From NCBI GenBank assembly GCA_029721515.1, contig CM056550.1, positions 16,987,119 through 17,051,118 on the forward strand: DNA of 64,000 bases. The letters are read 5' to 3'. The stretch is from Synanceia verrucosa (Eukaryota > Chordata > Actinopteri > Perciformes > Synanceiidae). The number at the start of each line of letters is the position of its first letter. Position 1 is the stretch's first letter. Both the position numbers and the translations under genes were made by a program. Of the stretch, positions 59,857 through 64,000 are shown in pieces. The notes under the pieces are model-generated. The model made no database searches. It saw only the letters and a program-made list of their open reading frames with translations, and was not told the origin of the DNA.

Positions 59857-61740
59857 CAATAATTTGGCTTTTTTTGACAACATTTAACACCAAATTATGC
59901 CATAAATCCATTCAACATACCATAATAAGGCATTTTAATCACTTTTTAGGCATTTTAAATTTTTTACATTTTTTTTTTACTTTTTTGACATACTATAGTA
60001 TGACTTTTTTTTCTTTGAACGGCTATTTTTTGAGATACTATAATTTGCCTTTTTTACAACATTTAAACACTAATTATGCTATAAATCCATTCAACATACC
60101 ATAATAACGCATTTTAATCACTTTTTAGACATTTTCATTTTTTGACATTTTTTGACTTTTTCGACATACTATAGTATGACTTTTTTTTAAGCAGCTATTT
60201 TTTGACATACTATAAATTGCCTTTTTTACAACATTTAAACAGAAATTATGCAAAAATCCATTCAACATACCATAATAAGGCATTTTAATCACTTTTAAGA
60301 CATTTTAAATTTTTTACATTTTTATACTTTTTCGACATACTATAGTATGACTTTTTCTTTGAAGGGGCTATTTTTTGACATACTATAATTTGGCTTTTTT
60401 TAAACATTTAATCACAAATTATGCTATAAATCCATTCAACACACCATAATAACACATTTTAATCACTTTTTAGACATTTACATTTTTTGACATTTTTTGA
60501 CTTTTTCGACATACTATAGTATGACTTTTTTTTTTAAAGCGGCTATTTTTTGACATACTATAATTTGGTTTTTTGTTTTTTTTTTTTACAACATTTGAAC
60601 ACAAATTATGCTATAAATCCGTTCAACATACCATAATACAGCATTTTAATCACTTTTTAGACATTTATATTTTTTGACATTTTTTGACTTTTTCAACATA
60701 CTATAGTATGACTTTTTTTAAGCAGCTATTTTTTGACATACTATAAATTGCCTTTTTTACAACATTTAATCACAAATTATGCTATAAATCCATTCAACAT
60801 ACCATAATAAGGCATTTTAATCACTTTTTAGACATTTACATTTTTTGACATTTTTGACTTTTTCGACATACTATAGTATGACTTTTTTTTGAAGGGGCTA
60901 TTTTTTGACATAATATAATTTGGCTTTTTTTAAACATTTAATCACAAATTATGCTATAAATCCATTCAACATACCATAATAAGGCATTTTAATCACCTTT
61001 TAGACATTTTAAATTTTTGACATTTTTTGACTTTTTCGACATACTATAGTATGACTTTTTTTAAAGCGGCTATTTTTTGACATACTATAATTTGCCTTTT
61101 TTACAACATTTAAACACAAATTATGCTATAAATCCATTCAACATACCATAATAAGGCATTTTAATCACCTTTTAGACATTTAAAATTTTTGACATTTTTT
61201 GACTTTTTCGACATACTATAGTATTACTTTTTTTTAAAACGGCTATTTTTTGACATACTATAATTTGCCTTTTTTAGAACATTTGAACACAAATTATGCT
61301 ATAAATCCGTTCAACATACCATAATAACGCATTTTAATCACTTTTTAGACATTTACATTTTTTGACATTTTTTGACTTTTTCGACATACTATAGTATGAC
61401 TTTTTTTTAAGCAGCTATTTTTTGACATACTATAATTTGGCTTTTTTACAACATTTAAACACAAATTATGCTATAAAACCGTTCAACATACCATAATAAG
61501 GCATTTTAATCACTTTTAAGACATTTTAAATTTTTTACATTTTTTGACTTTTTCAGCATACAATAGTATGACTTTTTTTTTAAACGGCTATTTTTTGACA
61601 TACTATAATTTGCCTTTTTTACAACATTTAAACACAAATTATGCTATAAAACCGTTCAGCATACCATAATAAGGCATTTTAATCACTTTTTAGACATTTT
61701 AATTTTTGACATTTTTTGACTTTTTCGACATACTATAGTA

Positions 61741-62205
61741 TGACTTTTTTTAAATCATGAATTTTTTGACAGGCTAAAATTTGGCTTTTTTTTAAAGCCT
61801 TTAATCACAAGTTGTGCTATAAATCTGTTCAACATACCACAATAAGGCATTTTGATCACTTTTTAGACATTTACATTTTTTGACATTTTTTGACTTTTTC
61901 GACATACTATAGTATGACTTTTTTTTAATCGGCTATTTTTTGACATGTTATAATTTGCCTTTTTTACAACATTTAAACAAAATTATGCTATAAATCCATT
62001 CAACATACCATAATAAGGCATTTTAATCACTTTGTAGACATTTTAATTTTTGACATTTTTTGACTTTTTCGACATACTATAGTATGACTTTTTTTAAATC
62101 ATAAATTTTTTGACAGGCTAAAATTTGGCTTTTTTTAAAGCCTTTAATCACAAGTTGTGCTATAAATCTGTTCAACATACCATAATAAGGCATTTTGATC
62201 ACTTT
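61741..62205. repeat. two-monomer higher-order repeat in the satellite
   Basis: A divergent monomer type with 'TTGACAGGCTAAAATTTGGC', 'AAGCCTTTAATCACAAGTTG' and 'TGCTATAAATCTGTTCAACA' appears at about 61752-61860 and again at about 62096-62205, 344 bp (two monomers) apart. This shows local duplication of a dimer. Confidence 0.8.
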
Positions 62206-62414
62206 TTAGACATTTACATTTTTTGACATTTTTTGACTTTTTCGACATACTATAGTATGACTTTTTTTTAAGCAGCTATTTTTTGACATACTATAATTTG
62301 CCTTTTTTACAACATTTAAACAAAATTATGCTATAAATCCATTCAACATGCCATAATAACGCATTTTAATCACTTTTTAGACATTTTAAATTTTTGACAT
62401 TTTTTGACTTTTTC

Positions 62415-64000
62415 AACATACTATAGTATGACTTTTTTTAAGCGGCTATTTTTTGACATACTATAAATTGCCTTTTTTACAACATTTAAACAGAAATTAT
62501 GCCATAAATCCATTCAACATACCATAATGAGGCAAACTGATCACTTTTTCGACATTTTAAATTTTTGACATTTTTTGGCTTTTTTGACATACTATAGTAT
62601 GACTTTTTTTTAAAAAGGTTATTTTTTGACATACGATAATTTGCCTTTTTTTTTTTTTACAACATTTAAACAAATTATGCTATAAATCCGTTCAACATAC
62701 CATAATAAGACATTTTGATCACTTTTTAGGCATTTACATTTTTTGACATTTTTTTACTTTTTCGACATACTATAGTATGACTTTTTTTAAAGCGGCTATT
62801 TTTTGACATACTATAATTTGGCTTTTTTACAACATTTAATCACAAATTATGCTAAAAAACCATTCAACATACCATAATAAGGCATTTTAATCACTTTTTA
62901 GACATTTAAAATTTTTGACATTTTTTTAACTTTTTCAACATACCATAGTATGACTTTTTTTTTAAAGAGGCTATTTTTGACATACTGTTATTTGACTTTT
63001 TTACAACATTTAAACTCAAATTATTCTATAAATTCATTCAACATAACGTAATAAGGCATTTTAATCACTTTTTAGGCATTTTAAATTTTTGACTTTTTTT
63101 GACTTTTTCGACATACTATAGTATGACTTTTTTTTAAAGTGGCTATTTTTGACATACTATAATTTGCTTTTTACAACATTTAAACACAAATTATGCTATA
63201 AATCCATTCAACATGCCATAATAAGGCATTTTAATCACTTTTTAGACATTTTAAATTTTTGACATTTTTGACTTTTTCAACATACTATAGTATGACTTTT
63301 TAAGCGGCTATTTTTGACATACTATAGATTGCCTTTTTACAACATTTAAACAGAAATTATGCCATAAATCCATTCAACATACCATAATGAGGCAAACTGA
63401 TCACTTTTTCGACATTTTAAATTTTTGACATTTTTGGCTTTTTGACATACTATAGTATGACTTTTTTTAAAAAGGTTATTTTTGACATAATGATAATTTG
63501 CTTTTTTTTTACAACATTTAAACAAATTATGCTATAAACTGTTCAACATACCATAATAAGACATTTTGATCACTTTTTAGGCATTTACATTTTTGACATT
63601 TTTGACTTTTCGACATACTATAGTATGACTTTTTAAAGCGGCTATTTTTGACATACTATAATTTGGCTTTTTACAACATTTAATCACAAATTATGCTAAA
63701 AAACCATTCAACATACCATAATAAGGCATTTTAATCACTTTTAGACATTTAAAATTTTGACATTTTTAACTTTTTCAACATACCATAGTATGACTTTTTT
63801 TTAAAGAGGCTATTTTTGACATACTGTTATTTGACTTTTTTACAACATTTAAACTCAATTTATTCTATAAATTCATTCAACATAACGTAATAAGGCATTT
63901 TAATCACTTTTAGGCATTTTAAATTTTGACTTTTTTGACTTTTTCGACATACTATAGTATGACTTTTTTTTTAAAGTGGATATTTTTGACATAATATAAT
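62415..64000. repeat. duplicated five-monomer block
   Basis: The block from 62415 recurs from 63279 to the window end. Private variants shared by both copies in the same order include 'ACAGAAATTATGCCATAAAT', 'AATGAGGCAAACTGATCACT', 'GCTAAAAAACCATTCAACAT', 'CATACTGTTATTTGACTTTT' and 'CATTCAACATAACGTAATAA'. The offset shrinks from 864 to 836 bp across the block because many T-runs are shorter in the second copy. Confidence 0.85.

Larger units (their letters stand above)
58520..64000. repeat. AT-rich tandem satellite, monomer about 172 bp
   Basis: More than 25 head-to-tail monomers running off the right edge. Landmark spacing between successive 'GACATACTATAGTATGAC' words is mostly 170-174 bp (range 165-187). 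Typical order in a monomer: GACATACTATAGTATGAC, a T-run, AGCGGCTA, TTTTTTGACATACTATAATT, TTTACAACATTTAAACACAA, ATTATGCTATAAATCCATTC, AACATACCATAATAAGGC, ATTTTAATCACTTTTTAGAC. The word CATACTATAGTATG is a perfect 14-bp palindrome. Two foreign insertions split the left end. Length variation is mostly in T-runs. The monomer length is nucleosome-like, and arrays of this kind are often pericentromeric or subtelomeric, but that is inference. Confidence 0.97.

Noticed and set aside
59874..60104. Plus-strand frame of 76 codons
   Set aside because: Translation of satellite monomers.
58520..64000. CRISPR array
   Set aside because: Repeats are contiguous monomers of about 172 bp without unique spacers, in a vertebrate genome. 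It is a satellite.
58520..64000. Alpha-satellite or CENP-B-box satellite because of the near-171-bp period
   Set aside because: Only the length is similar. The sequence is unrelated and no CENP-B box was seen.

Overview
The window is vertebrate genomic DNA, almost certainly from a teleost fish. The evidence is intron-poor inward-rectifier potassium channel genes with fish-like sequence, long (CA)n/(GT)n microsatellites, AT-rich intergenic DNA, and several interspersed repeats of a kind common in fish genomes. No bacterial, viral or CRISPR features are seen.

Only two intact protein-coding genes are supported, both on the minus strand in the first 11.2 kb. kcnj2 (Kir2.1; CDS 3783-5066, 427 aa) has a 3' UTR to about 2155, a probable splice acceptor at 5313-5314, a first intron, and a CCAAT/GC/TATA-like promoter near 7240-7320. 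kcnj16 (Kir5.1-like; CDS 9841-11181, 446 aa) lies upstream in the same orientation. The pair matches the KCNJ16-KCNJ2 arrangement of human 17q24, where SOX9 lies beyond KCNJ2. The left edge of the window would then face the SOX9 regulatory desert. Kir5.1 normally works by co-assembling with other Kir subunits, and Kir2.1 sets resting potential. They are tandem paralogues rather than an operon.

From 11.2 to about 57.8 kb I find no convincing gene. The stretch holds repeats and unclassified DNA: five copies of a short element with inverted ends and TTAA flanks (piggyBac-like), a 395-bp hAT-like MITE with an 8-bp target duplication, a 247-bp element with inverted ends, tails of LINEs, copies of fish-type dispersed repeats, a 60-bp minisatellite (20.5 kb) and a 580-bp TAGCCTT minisatellite with a 237-bp higher-order repeat (31.1-31.7 kb). 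Some unique, non-repetitive segments look like conserved-noncoding candidates, but I cannot test conservation.

At 57.8-58.24 kb there is the broken C-terminal part of a class A GPCR. From 58.52 kb to the window end lies a tandem satellite with a monomer of about 172 bp, carrying a 14-bp perfect palindrome in most monomers. The array is interrupted by a promoter-bearing insert that may be a solo LTR (about 58.67-58.95 kb) and by a 5'-truncated LINE with a visible 5-bp target duplication (59108-59856). Near the right edge a five-monomer block appears twice, and the second copy has systematically shorter T runs. This is either a recent higher-order repeat or an assembly artefact.

The most notable items are two acidic residues in the pore-lining helix of the Kir5.1-like channel, its arginine/serine/proline tandem repeat tail, the satellite array with its nested insertions, and the TTAA-flanked MITE family. 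I do not see a clearly new gene system.
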